Positions 25,795-34,179 of a DNA stretch of 64,000 bases are shown here, in pieces. Location of the stretch: assembly GCA_944392105.1 (NCBI GenBank), contig CALXVM010000006.1:1-64000 (forward strand), given 5' to 3'. This stretch comes from an uncultured Clostridia bacterium. GTDB lineage: Bacteria; Bacillota; Clostridia; TANB77; CAG-508. The notes beneath the pieces are model-generated. The model was not told where the DNA came from and did not search any database. It was given only the letters and a program-made list of their open reading frames with translations. Numbering within the stretch: the stretch's first letter is position 1; every line of letters starts with the position of its first letter. The position numbers and the translations under genes are program-made.

Positions 25795-27141
25795 CTACAG
25801 ATTTTCCAAATTTTTCTCTATAAATGATGTATCATAATTGTTATTTATAAAATCTGCATTTTCTAAAATTTTATATAAAAAATCTATATTAGTAGTTATT
25901 CCATCTACTATAAATTCTCCTAATGCACTTTTCATTTTTGCTATACACTCATTTCTGTCTTTTCCATGAACTATAACTTTTGCAATCATAGAGTCATAAC
26001 AAGCTGGAATTGCATAATCTGCATAAATTGCTGTATCTACTCTTATACCATTTCCTCCTGGCAAATGTAAGCCTGTAATTTTTCCAGGACATGGCATAAA
26101 GTTTTTAGCAGGATTTTCTGCATTTACTCTACATTCCATAGCGTGTCCTGTAAAGGTAATATCTTTTTGATTGTAACTTAGCTTTTCTCCACTTGCAATT
26201 CTTATTTGCTCTTTTACAATATCTATACCTGTTACAAACTCAGTTACTGGATGTTCTACCTGTAGTCTTGTATTCATTTCCATAAAATAAAAGTTCTTAT
26301 TTTTATCAACTAAAAATTCTATTGTTCCTGCATTACTATATCCAACTTCTTTTACAGCTTTTACAACTGTTTCACCCATTTTTTTCCTTATTTTATCATC
26401 AATTGCCATAGATGGGCTTTCTTCTAATACTTTTTGATGTCTTCTTTGTATAGAGCAGTCTCTCTCTCCTAAATATACTGCATTTCCGTGTTCATCTGCT
26501 AAAATTTGAATTTCAACATGTCTTGGATTTTCTACAAATTTTTCTATGTAAATGCTGTCATCATTAAAGGAATTTTTAGCTTCTTGTTTTACTAAGTCAT
26601 ATTCCTTAACAAGTTCTTTTTCTGAATAAGCCACCCTTATTCCTTTGCCTCCACCACCTGCTGAGGCTTTTAAAATAACTGGATATTCTATTTTTTCTGC
26701 AATCTTTATTGCTTCTGAAATGCTATTTATAACGCCGTCTGAACCAGGAACTACAGGCACTCCAGCTTTTTTCATAGTTTCTTTAGCTTTAGATTTATTT
26801 CCCATAAGATCTATCATCTTATAATTTGGTCCTATAAACTTTATTCCTATTTCATCACAAATTTTAGCAAAGTGAGCATTTTCTGATAAAAATCCGAAAC
26901 CTGGATGTATACTATCACACCCGGTTAAGCAAGCTGTTTCTATAATATTTTTAATATTTAGGTAACTTTTGCTTGATTTAGCAGGTCCAATACATACTGC
27001 TTCATCTGCAAGTTTTACATGTAAAGCATCTTTATCTGCTTCTGAATATACAGCAACAGATTGTATGCCCATTTCTCTACATGCTCTTATTATTCTTACT
27101 GCTACTTCTCCTCTATTTGCAACTAAAACTTTTTTTAACAT
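25795..27141 (-). CDS. accC: Acetyl-CoA carboxylase, biotin carboxylase subunit
   Basis: ATP-dependent carboxylation of the biotin on AccB. A 448-residue ATP-grasp enzyme: KVLVANRGEVAVRIIRACREMG at the N-terminus, the glycine-rich KASAGGGGKGIRVAYSEKEL, EKFVENPRHVEIQILADEHGNAVYLGERDCSIQRRHQK, and FLVDKNKNFYFMEMNTRLQVEHPVTE with the metal ligands and catalytic Arg. Full length. The adjacent upstream gene on the same strand would normally be fabZ, but a foreign opposite-strand gene lies between. Confidence 0.98.
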   Translation of the reverse strand: MLKKVLVANRGEVAVRIIRACREMGIQSVAVYSEADKDALHVKLADEAVCIGPAKSSKSYLNIKNIIETACLTGCDSIHPGFGFLSENAHFAKICDEIGIKFIGPNYKMIDLMGNKSKAKETMKKAGVPVVPGSDGVINSISEAIKIAEKIEYPVILKASAGGGGKGIRVAYSEKELVKEYDLVKQEAKNSFNDDSIYIEKFVENPRHVEIQILADEHGNAVYLGERDCSIQRRHQKVLEESPSMAIDDKIRKKMGETVVKAVKEVGYSNAGTIEFLVDKNKNFYFMEMNTRLQVEHPVTEFVTGIDIVKEQIRIASGEKLSYNQKDITFTGHAMECRVNAENPAKNFMPCPGKITGLHLPGGNGIRVDTAIYADYAIPACYDSMIAKVIVHGKDRNECIAKMKSALGEFIVDGITTNIDFLYKILENADFINNNYDTSFIEKNLENL

Positions 27142-27153
27142 ATATTTTTCTCC

Positions 27154-27182
27154 TTGTTATTATTAAATATTTGTGTTAGAAT
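27154..27182 (+). promoter_or_regulatory. Promoter of the foreign 116-residue gene
   Basis: TTGTTA (27154-27159) and TAGAAT (27177-27182) are spaced by 17 bp, directly upstream of an AGGGAG ribosome binding site and the ATG at 27197. It faces away from accC, whose start codon lies 13 bp to the left. Confidence 0.6.
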
Positions 27183-27196
27183 AGTCATACAAACTC

Positions 27197-27547
27197 TTGA
27201 AGGGAGTGTTTATAATGAATGAAGTTGCCACTTATTTCTATGAACTTGGTCAGCAAGACTCTCTCAAGTTCAAGCGTCATGTTAAGGCAACTGTTGAGGC
27301 AGACAATTCTTGCTTCTACCGGCTCGGCGTGCTGAGCGTACGGTACGAGAATTGCCCCACCCGTTTAGCCCTTGTGAAGGAACTTTGTCGGGAGTTTTCG
27401 TTCTATAGCGAACTTCCAAACCTTGCAGTCATTACTTTAAAAAATGACTACAGTCATCGTCTCCTTAAGCGAGTCATGGATAATCTTGGATATCATATTC
27501 CAGCACGTCCAGACTTAATTGGTTTTAACGCATGGAGATTTTTCTAA
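27197..27547 (+). CDS. Unknown 116-residue protein of foreign composition
   Basis: Not recognised. A soluble, slightly basic protein beginning MNEVATYFYELGQQDSLKF, with RYENCPTRLALVKELCREFSFYSELPNLAVITLKNDYSHRLLKRVMDN in the middle. There is no signal, membrane segment or catalytic motif. Codon and base use differ sharply from all neighbours: 34 of 60 bases are G or C at 27301-27360, with CGG, CTC and GCG-rich codons against about 30% G+C around. It has its own promoter, ribosome binding site and strong terminator and is inserted against the direction of the acc/fab cluster. Horizontal acquisition is likely; the donor is unknown. Confidence 0.75.
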   Translation: MKGVFIMNEVATYFYELGQQDSLKFKRHVKATVEADNSCFYRLGVLSVRYENCPTRLALVKELCREFSFYSELPNLAVITLKNDYSHRLLKRVMDNLGYHIPARPDLIGFNAWRFF

Positions 27548-27567
27548 TTCAACATTCTATTCACTTT

Positions 27568-27600
27568 CTGGATGGCTCTGCCATCCAGATTTATTTTTTT
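27568..27600 (+). terminator. Terminator of the foreign gene
   Basis: CTGGATGG and CCATCCAG form a perfect 8-bp G+C-rich stem with a CTCTG loop, followed by ATTTATTTTTTT, 20 nt after the stop codon. Confidence 0.9.
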
Positions 27601-27736
27601 AACAAATTTTTTAACTTTTAATCTCGTATATTCATATTAATTAATTTGCTACAATCAAAGCTTCTTTTTTTATCTCATGTAATTAATCTTAATTAATTCA
27701 TCTTACATTATTTTAAATATTATACTTAATTAAAAT

Positions 27737-28159
27737 TTATACTATTGCAAAAGTTAATTCTCCTTTTGCTGCTACTTTTCCATCTACTGTAGCTATAGCT
27801 TCTCCCACTCCTATAGGTCCTTTTTGTTTTATAATTTTTACTTCCAATTTTAGTACATCTCCCGGTAGAACTGGCTTTTTAAAACGTAATTTATCAATTC
27901 CTCCAAATAAAGCATTTTTACCTTTATTTTCTTCCATAGAAAGAATTGCTACAGCTCCTGTTTGAGCTAATGACTCTACTATAAGTACTCCTGGCATAAT
28001 TGGATTTCCAGGAAAATGTCCTTGAAAGTATGGTTCATTTATGCAAACATTTTTATATGCAATACAGCTTTCTCCTGGCACTAGTTCTTCGACCTTGTCT
28101 ATCATTAAAATTGGTGGTCTTTGTGGAATTATCTTCATTATTTCATTAATATCTAACAT
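27737..28159 (-). CDS. fabZ: 3-hydroxyacyl-ACP dehydratase
   Basis: Hot-dog-fold dehydratase of the fatty-acid elongation cycle, 140 residues, full length. [19 protein letters not shown] is the typical start region. The active-site block [26 protein letters not shown] carries the catalytic His (GHFPG) and Glu (VESLAQ). The central [13 protein letters not shown] is also conserved. It sits after accB in the cluster, the order seen in many Clostridia. Confidence 0.97.
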   Translation of the reverse strand: MLDINEIMKIIPQRPPILMIDKVEELVPGESCIAYKNVCINEPYFQGHFPGNPIMPGVLIVESLAQTGAVAILSMEENKGKNALFGGIDKLRFKKPVLPGDVLKLEVKIIKQKGPIGVGEAIATVDGKVAAKGELTFAIV

Positions 28160-28316
28160 TTAAACTTCTCCTCTTAATAAGTTTTTACTTATATTTTTAT
28201 TTACTATAAATGTTTTTTATAGAGTTTGTGTAATTCATAAACTTGGCATAATTTAATATTTTCTAACTTTAATATGTAGCTTTTATATAATTTCAATATG
28301 TATTACGTTTTTAATA

Positions 28317-28811
28317 TTATTTTATTTTGAATAACACACTTCCATACTCTACTAAATCTTCATCATTGTAGCATACTTCTACAATTTCTCCATCTACATC
28401 GCTTTCTATTTCGTTCATTAACTTCATAGCTTCTATAATACAAAGTACATCACCTTTTTTTACTCTGTCTCCCACTTTAACAAAAGGTTCTGCAGTAGGA
28501 GATGCTTTTGTGTAAAAAGTTCCTACCATTGGAGATTTAACTGTTTTGTAGTTTTCATTTGCATTATTTTTAGTAGTTTCAGGTTGTACTTCTTCATTAC
28601 TATTTTCTGCACTATTATTTAATACTGTGCTTTTATCTGTACGACTTCCTTGCATAGCATTATTTTCAACCATATCATAATTTAGTCCGGCATAAACAAT
28701 TGGACTTTTTCTCATTTTTACTTTTGTTCCTTCTGGAAGCTCTATTTCTATTGAATCTAAGTTAGAACTTTCCATATCTTTCATTAAATTTTTTATCTCT
28801 GCATAATCCAT
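28317..28811 (-). CDS. accB: Biotin carboxyl carrier protein of acetyl-CoA carboxylase
   Basis: Carries biotin between AccC and the AccA/AccD carboxyltransferase. A 164-residue protein with an N-terminal helical part (MDYAEIKNLMKDMESSNLDSIEIELPEG), an Asn-rich flexible linker (about residues 45-88) and a biotinyl domain starting KSPMVGTFYTKASP. The biotin acceptor is the Lys in EAMKLMNEIES, near residue 130. The biotin ligase at 33010-33588 is its likely modifier. Confidence 0.97.
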   Translation of the reverse strand: MDYAEIKNLMKDMESSNLDSIEIELPEGTKVKMRKSPIVYAGLNYDMVENNAMQGSRTDKSTVLNNSAENSNEEVQPETTKNNANENYKTVKSPMVGTFYTKASPTAEPFVKVGDRVKKGDVLCIIEAMKLMNEIESDVDGEIVEVCYNDEDLVEYGSVLFKIK

Positions 28812-28990
28812 TTAAAAATTTCCTCCTAAATTTTAATTAGATTAATTTTAATACTAATTCTTTTCATTATTTTTACTTCTTTTTAATCATTTTTTCTATT
28901 TCTTAGAAATTTTAAATTTCCATGTACGTCTAAATTTTGTTTTTACATTTTAAGTAATTCATTTTGCTTTTTATACACTTTTAGTTATTA

Positions 28991-30229
28991 TTAATCTTCA
29001 TATTTTTTAAATATAATAGAACTATTGTGTCCACCAAATCCTAGTGAGTTTGACATTGCAATTTTAACATCTACTTTTCTTCCTACATTTGGAACTATAT
29101 CTAAGTCGCATTCCTCGTCTGGAACTTTGTATCCTATTGTAGCAGGAACAAATCCGTCTTGAATTGCTTTTATAGAAGCTATTGCTTCTACTCCTCCAGC
29201 AGCTCCTAATAAATGTCCTGTATTTCCTTTTGTAGAGCTTACCATAACAGTATTTGCCACATCTCCTAAAGCTGTTTTTATTGCCATTGTTTCGCTTTTA
29301 TCGTTAAGAGGTGTTGATGTTCCGTGTGCATTTATGTATGTAACATCTTCTGGCTTAATTTTTGCATCTTGAATTGCTGAAACCATAGCTCTTGCTCCAC
29401 CTTCTCCACCTGGTGCTGGAGATGTTATGTGATATGCATCAGAGCTTGCTCCATATCCTATCATTTCTGCATATATTTTAGCACCTCTTTTTTTGGCATG
29501 TTCTAATTCTTCTAATATAATAACTCCTGCTCCTTCTCCCATAACAAATCCGCTTCTTTCTTTGTCAAAAGGAATACTTGCTCTTGTTGGATCTGTCTCT
29601 TGAGTAAGAGCTTTTATATTAGCAAAACCTGCTATTCCTGTTGGAGTTATAGAGCCTTCTGTTCCTCCTGCTAAAACAACATCTTGATATCCATGTCTTA
29701 TCATCCTAAATGCTTCTCCTATTGAGTGTGTACCACTAGCACATGCTGTAACCGCACAATAAGACTCACCTTTTATTCCTAAGTCTATTGCTACATTTCC
29801 TGCAGCCATATTACAAATAGCCATTGGTATATACATTGGAGAAACTCTATCTGGGCCTTTTTCTACTAAGGCTCTATTTTCTTCTTCTATTGTTCCAAGG
29901 CCTCCTATTCCAGAACCTAAAACAATTCCCATTCTTGTTAAATCTGTATTTTCCTCATTAATTCCGCTATCTTTAAAAGCTTCTCTTGAAGCTACTATTG
30001 CTAGTTGTGAAAATCTATCTAATCTTTTACAACTTCTTCTGTCAAAGTGATCCTCTGGATTAAAATTTTTCACTTCTGCTGCTAAATGTACTTTTTGGTC
30101 TGATGTATCAAATGCTGTAATTTCAGCAATTCCACATTTTCCTTCTTGTAATCCTTTCCAAAACTCTTCTGCAGTATTTCCTATAGGTGTAATAGCACCT
30201 ATTCCTGTAACAACAACTCTTCTTTCCAT
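28991..30229 (-). CDS. fabF: Beta-ketoacyl-ACP synthase II
   Basis: Condensing enzyme that extends acyl-ACP with malonyl-ACP. The 412-residue thiolase-fold protein shows the catalytic triad: Cys in TACASGTHSIGEAF (about residue 163), His in NAHGTSTPLND (about 302) and His in KGNTGHLLGAAGG (about 338). It starts RRVVVTGIGAITPIGN and ends NSLGFGGHNSSIIF, both typical of FabF. It lies between fabG and accB with a 160-bp spacer to accB. Confidence 0.98.
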   Translation of the reverse strand: MERRVVVTGIGAITPIGNTAEEFWKGLQEGKCGIAEITAFDTSDQKVHLAAEVKNFNPEDHFDRRSCKRLDRFSQLAIVASREAFKDSGINEENTDLTRMGIVLGSGIGGLGTIEEENRALVEKGPDRVSPMYIPMAICNMAAGNVAIDLGIKGESYCAVTACASGTHSIGEAFRMIRHGYQDVVLAGGTEGSITPTGIAGFANIKALTQETDPTRASIPFDKERSGFVMGEGAGVIILEELEHAKKRGAKIYAEMIGYGASSDAYHITSPAPGGEGGARAMVSAIQDAKIKPEDVTYINAHGTSTPLNDKSETMAIKTALGDVANTVMVSSTKGNTGHLLGAAGGVEAIASIKAIQDGFVPATIGYKVPDEECDLDIVPNVGRKVDVKIAMSNSLGFGGHNSSIIFKKYED

Positions 30230-30249
30230 AATTACTCCTTCTTTCTCAC

Positions 30250-30993
30250 TTACATAAGCATTCCGCCATCTACATTTAAAACTTGACCTGTTATATATGT
30301 ATTTTCTTCATTTCCTAAGAAATAAACTGCTTTTGCTACTTCCTCTGCAGTTCCCATTTTCTTAAGAGGAATTTGAGCATTTATGCTTTCTTTTACACTA
30401 TCTGAAAGCACATCTGTCATATCTGTTTTTATAAAACCTGGTGCTACGCAATTTGCTAAAATATTTCTACTTGCAAGCTCTTTAGCAACAGATTTAGTAA
30501 AGCCTATAATGCCTGCTTTAGAAGCTGCATAATTTGCTTGCCCTGCATTTCCGCTAACTCCAACAACAGAAGAAATATTTACTATTCTTCCATATTTTTG
30601 TTTCATCATATGTGGTATAGCATTTTTTGTAACATTATAAGTTCCCTTTAAATTAACATTAATTACTTTGTCAAAGTCTTCTTCTTTCATTCTCATTAGA
30701 AGTCCATCTTTTGTTATTCCTGCATTATTTACCACAACATCTATATGTCCGAACTTCTCAATTGCTTTATTTATCATATTTTCACAAGACTCAAAACTTG
30801 TAACATCAGCTTGAACAAATAATATTTCTATATTAGAATTTCCTTTTATTCTTGCCTCAAGTTCTTCTACATTTTCTATATTAGAAACATAATTTATAAC
30901 TAGGTTATATCCCTCAGTCGCAAACTTTTCTGCTATTTTTTCTCCTATACCTCTAGAGCCACCTGTTATTAATGCCACTTTATTATCACTCAT
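30250..30993 (-). CDS. fabG: 3-oxoacyl-ACP reductase
   Basis: NADPH-dependent short-chain dehydrogenase of 247 residues. The cofactor motif TGGSRGIGEKIAEKFA is at the N-terminus and NNAGITKDGLLMRM is in the middle. The catalytic Ser is in VNISSVVGVSG and the Tyr-x3-Lys in NYAASKAGIIGFTKS. VAPGFIKTDMTD and ITGQVLNVDGGM complete the FabG pattern. It follows fabD and precedes fabF by 20 bp in one transcription unit. Confidence 0.97.
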   Translation of the reverse strand: MSDNKVALITGGSRGIGEKIAEKFATEGYNLVINYVSNIENVEELEARIKGNSNIEILFVQADVTSFESCENMINKAIEKFGHIDVVVNNAGITKDGLLMRMKEEDFDKVINVNLKGTYNVTKNAIPHMMKQKYGRIVNISSVVGVSGNAGQANYAASKAGIIGFTKSVAKELASRNILANCVAPGFIKTDMTDVLSDSVKESINAQIPLKKMGTAEEVAKAVYFLGNEENTYITGQVLNVDGGMLM

Positions 30994-31021
30994 TTTTATC
31001 TCTCCTTATTTCTTTGTTTTT

Positions 31022-31078
31022 ATGATCTGTCCCTTTTTTCCTAAATCAGGAAATTGGGACCTGGTCCTAATTTCCCAA
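31022..31078 (-). repeat. Dispersed GGAAATT-GGGACAGGTC repeat, overlaps the fabD end
   Basis: On the minus strand this element reads GGGAAATTAGGACCAGGTCC, then a GATTT spacer, then AGGAAAAAAGGGACAGATC. It aligns over about 55 bp with the element at 63102-63160. Its first part encodes the last residues of FabD (LGPGPNFLI) and supplies the stop codon. Confidence 0.8.
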
Positions 31079-31964
31079 GTGTATATACATTTGCATCTGG
31101 TAATTCTCTTTTCACAAATCCTGATAAAGCTTTTCCTGGCCCTATTTCCATATATGTATCAATGCCTCTGTCATTCATTAATTTTATTGCTTTATCAAAT
31201 CTTACTGGACTTATTATATGTTTTGCTAGTATTTCTTTTATGTTGTCTTCTTTTGAATATATGCTTCCGTCTATATTTTTTATAACATCAACTTTTGGTT
31301 CGTTGAATTTAACATTTTCTAAACATTTTGCAAATTCTTCGCTTGCTTTCTGTAATTTTATTGTGTGGAAAGGTCCACTTGTATTTAATTTTATTACTTT
31401 TTTAGCACCTTTTTCTTTAAATATACTCATACATTCTTCTACTGCGTCTTCATTTCCTGATACAACTATTTGTCCAGAGTAATTATAATTTGCAGGTACT
31501 AAAAATTTGCCTTTTTCCATTTCTTGCTTGCATATTTCTTCTACTATACTTGCTTCTAAGCCTATTACAGCTGCCATAGCATATTTTTCATCTGGCACTA
31601 AGTTTCCCATTAAGTATCCTCTTTGTTTTAAAAGTTTCATTCCGTCTTCTATACTTAAAATTCCAGAATACATTAGTGCTACATATTCACCTAAACTTAG
31701 TCCTGTTGCTATATCTGCTTTTATTCCTTTTTTTTCTAATACTGCTAATATTGATAAGCTCATTGTTGCAATTGCTATTTGTGTATTTTCTGTTTTGCTT
31801 AGTTCCTCCATTGTTGACTCAAAACACAATTTACACATATCTATATTTAAAATATCGCTTACTTTTTTATATACTTCTCTTGCTTCTTCATATTTATCAT
31901 AAATATCTTTTCCCATTCCAACTACTTGTGAACCTTGCCCTGGGAACATAAATGCTATTTTCAT
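31041..31964 (-). CDS. fabD: Malonyl-CoA:ACP transacylase
   Basis: Loads malonyl groups from CoA onto acyl carrier protein. It is 307 residues long, with MKIAFMFPGQGSQVVGMG at the N-terminus, the nucleophile Ser in ATGLSLGEYVAL (GLSLGE in place of the textbook GHSLGE, a common clostridial variant) and the catalytic His in TSGPFHTIKL. YMEIGPGKALSGFVKR is the conserved C-terminal block. The last nine residues (LGPGPNFLI) are encoded by a dispersed repeat that has replaced the original end of the gene. Confidence 0.96.
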   Translation of the reverse strand: MKIAFMFPGQGSQVVGMGKDIYDKYEEAREVYKKVSDILNIDMCKLCFESTMEELSKTENTQIAIATMSLSILAVLEKKGIKADIATGLSLGEYVALMYSGILSIEDGMKLLKQRGYLMGNLVPDEKYAMAAVIGLEASIVEEICKQEMEKGKFLVPANYNYSGQIVVSGNEDAVEECMSIFKEKGAKKVIKLNTSGPFHTIKLQKASEEFAKCLENVKFNEPKVDVIKNIDGSIYSKEDNIKEILAKHIISPVRFDKAIKLMNDRGIDTYMEIGPGKALSGFVKRELPDANVYTLGKLGPGPNFLI

Positions 31965-31988
31965 AATAGTTTTACTCCTCCTAAAGTT

Positions 31989-32918
31989 TTATATTTCTAA
32001 CAAAATACTTGCCGTATTTAGTCCTCCACCATATCCTATTAAAATAATTTTGTCTCCGTCTTTCAATAGCTTTTTCTCATACATTTGTGTTAAAGCAATT
32101 GGTATACTTGCACAAAAAGTATTTCCCACTTCACTTATGTTTGTATACATTTTATCAATTGATATATTTAATTTTGTTGCAATTGATTTCATTATTTTAA
32201 TATTTGATTGATGTGGAATTACATATTTTATATCTTCTATTTTTACATTTGCTTGTTCTAGTAATTCTTCAATATTTTTTACAGTTTCTGTTACTGCATA
32301 TTTATATATAGCCTTTCCATCCATTTTTATTTTTTCATTAGTTCTATATGTTAATATTTCTCCATTTTTGCCATCACTTTGTATATTAGAAAAATATAGC
32401 TTATCTTTTTCCGTTCTACTAATTATTGTTGCACCAGCACCATCTGATAATATAATTTTTGTATTTATGTCATTGTCATCTGTACATTCTGATAATACGT
32501 CAACTCCTACAATTAAAGCTTTTTCTACTTTTTTTGCATCTATATATAACTTTGCTATGTCAAATGCATTAACAAATCCAGCACAACCCGCCAAGATATC
32601 TAAACAAATACATTTTTCTATGTTAAGTTTTTCTTGTATATAGTAAGAAATTCCCGGCATTAACGTATTTGTAGATGTAGTTGCAACAATAATTAAGCCA
32701 ATATCTTTAACATCTATTTTAGAAGTTTCTATTGCATTTTTAGAGGCTTTATATGCCATTTCACATATGCTTTCTTCTTTTTTATAATATCTTGTATTTA
32801 TTCCCGTTCTTTTTAATATATAGCCTTCTTCTACATTAAACTTTTTTTCTAGTTCTGAGCTTTCAACTTTTAATGTTGGTAGATATAGCCCATTTCCTAT
32901 TATTTGTATATTTTCCAT
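31989..32918 (-). CDS. fabH: Beta-ketoacyl-ACP synthase III
   Basis: Starts fatty-acid synthesis by condensing acetyl-CoA with malonyl-ACP. The 309-residue protein carries the catalytic Cys in ILAGCAGFVNAFDIA (about residue 110), His in VIPHQSNIKIMKS and Asn in SEVGNTFCASIPIAL, plus GYGGGLNTASILLEI at the end. It is the first fab gene after birA. A TetR-type palindrome lies about 57 bp upstream of its start. No acpP gene accompanies it in this window. Confidence 0.96.
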   Translation of the reverse strand: MENIQIIGNGLYLPTLKVESSELEKKFNVEEGYILKRTGINTRYYKKEESICEMAYKASKNAIETSKIDVKDIGLIIVATTSTNTLMPGISYYIQEKLNIEKCICLDILAGCAGFVNAFDIAKLYIDAKKVEKALIVGVDVLSECTDDNDINTKIILSDGAGATIISRTEKDKLYFSNIQSDGKNGEILTYRTNEKIKMDGKAIYKYAVTETVKNIEELLEQANVKIEDIKYVIPHQSNIKIMKSIATKLNISIDKMYTNISEVGNTFCASIPIALTQMYEKKLLKDGDKIILIGYGGGLNTASILLEI

Positions 32919-32974
32919 TTTTACCTCATAACCTTTTGTATTTTACATTATTTATAGCGAAAAATCTATTAGAC

Positions 32975-32984
32975 TGACCGGTCA
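32975..32984. promoter_or_regulatory. Palindromic operator upstream of fabH
   Basis: TGACCGGTCA is a perfect 10-bp palindrome, strikingly G+C-rich for this spacer, in the context CTGACCGGTCAAAA. TetR-family repressors often bind such TGACCGGTCA cores. Its position between birA and fabH suggests control of the fatty-acid operon. The regulator itself is not in the window. Confidence 0.5.
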
Positions 32985-33009
32985 AAAAAATAAAGTTACT
33001 AATTTATTT

Positions 33010-33588
33010 TTAAATGATATTAGTAATTCTATTTTCTAACTTTTCTAAAATTTTAGCTACAATTTCTTCTCTTTCAAATTCCATATTAAATTCCTTTTTT
33101 AAAGATGTAGCTATATTTAAAAGTTCACCTTCAAATTCAGCTTGATTAACATTAAAACCTATGCCTATTAACACATAATCCACTTTTTCCGCTAATGTAA
33201 CACTTTGTGTTAAAATTCCGCAAATCTTTTTACCATTTATCATTAAATCATTAGGTTCTTTTATATCTAATTTATATCCATATAATTCTTTTATTGCCTC
33301 TTTAATTGCCTCTGCTATATTTACTGTAAGCCCTTCTAATTCTTCTACTTTGCAATTTGGATATATAACAAGAGACATTGTAATGTTTTTTCCGCTTTCT
33401 GTAGTCCACACTCTTCCCTTAGTGCCTTTGCCTGAAAATTGATTATCAGCAATTACTAAAGTACCATTTGCTGTATGCTTTTCAGCCATTTTTCTAATTT
33501 CATCTTGAGTAGAGTCAATTTCTTTATAAAACACTATATTTTTACCTAAAACTTTCGTGTTTGCATTTTTTATTTTTTCTATATTCAT
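33010..33588 (-). CDS. birA: Biotin-[acetyl-CoA carboxylase] ligase, no HTH
   Basis: Activates biotin with ATP and attaches it to the AccB lysine. The 192-residue catalytic domain has FSGKGTKGRVWTTESGKNITMSLV (biotin and adenylate loop), VNIAEAIKEAI and KEPNDLMINGKKICGILTQ. The N-terminal winged helix and C-terminal SH3-like domain of E. coli BirA are absent, so this is a monofunctional ligase that cannot be the repressor of the operon. It lies immediately upstream of the fab/acc cluster, which contains its substrate. Confidence 0.94.
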   Translation of the reverse strand: MNIEKIKNANTKVLGKNIVFYKEIDSTQDEIRKMAEKHTANGTLVIADNQFSGKGTKGRVWTTESGKNITMSLVIYPNCKVEELEGLTVNIAEAIKEAIKELYGYKLDIKEPNDLMINGKKICGILTQSVTLAEKVDYVLIGIGFNVNQAEFEGELLNIATSLKKEFNMEFEREEIVAKILEKLENRITNII

Positions 33589-33721
33589 TGTTTCAACCTC
33601 TCAAATACCGTAATATAATATCAAAATACATAAATAAAATCAAACTATTATAACACTCGGTCAATTTTTTAGAATTATTAAATTATTTCAAAAAATGAGC
33701 TTCAAAAAATAAAAAAATTGT

Positions 33722-33749
33722 TTGAGTTTGTCTAATTTTGTGTTATAAT
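33722..33749 (+). promoter_or_regulatory. Promoter of the zinc-ribbon gene
   Basis: TTGAGT (33722-33727) and a perfect TATAAT (33744-33749) are spaced by 16 bp, about 50 bp before the ATG at 33800, which has GAAAGGAATGAAG as its ribosome binding site region. Confidence 0.65.
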
Positions 33750-33799
33750 ATTTATGAATTTTAACTAACTTATGAAAAATTGAAAGGAATGAAGATAAT

Positions 33800-34045
33800 A
33801 TGAATTTTAACAAATGTTGTCGTTGTGGCTGTTTTTATCTTAGCAATTCTCATGTTTGTCCAAATTGTGAGCAAAAAGATTTAAACGATATTTCTACTTT
33901 AAAAAATTATTTTAACGAAAATGGATTACCTAATTCAATAGAAAGTCTTTCTAGTTTTACAGGTATTTCACAAAGAAATGTAAATAGATTAATTAACGAA
34001 AATAAAGAGTTGTCTAACTTATATGGCAAGGATTTTAAATTATAA
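33800..34045 (+). CDS. Zinc-ribbon and HTH small protein, YvyF-like
   Basis: An 81-residue protein: CCRCGCFYLSNSHVCPNC forms a four-cysteine zinc ribbon at residues 6-23. It is followed by a helical region LKNYFNENGLPNSIESLSSFTGISQRNVNRLINE that looks like a helix-turn-helix. This order resembles the flagellar-operon proteins of the YvyF type, but no flagellar genes are nearby, so the resemblance may be only structural. The unit is self-contained, with its own promoter and terminator. Confidence 0.65.
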   Translation: MNFNKCCRCGCFYLSNSHVCPNCEQKDLNDISTLKNYFNENGLPNSIESLSSFTGISQRNVNRLINENKELSNLYGKDFKL

Positions 34046-34050
34046 AAAAT

Positions 34051-34078
34051 AAAAACCACGTATTTGTACGTGGTTTTT
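34051..34078 (+). terminator. Terminator of the zinc-ribbon gene
   Basis: AAAAACCACGTA and TACGTGGTTTTT form a perfect 12-bp stem with a TTTG loop, six bases after the stop codon, followed by more T. Confidence 0.9.
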
Positions 34079-34179
34079 ATTTTTTTGATAAACATATAAT
34101 TTAATTAGATGACATAATAATTATCTCTTCGTTTGCTCAACAGTAATCCAAAAACTTATTTTTATAAATCTTAAAATTT

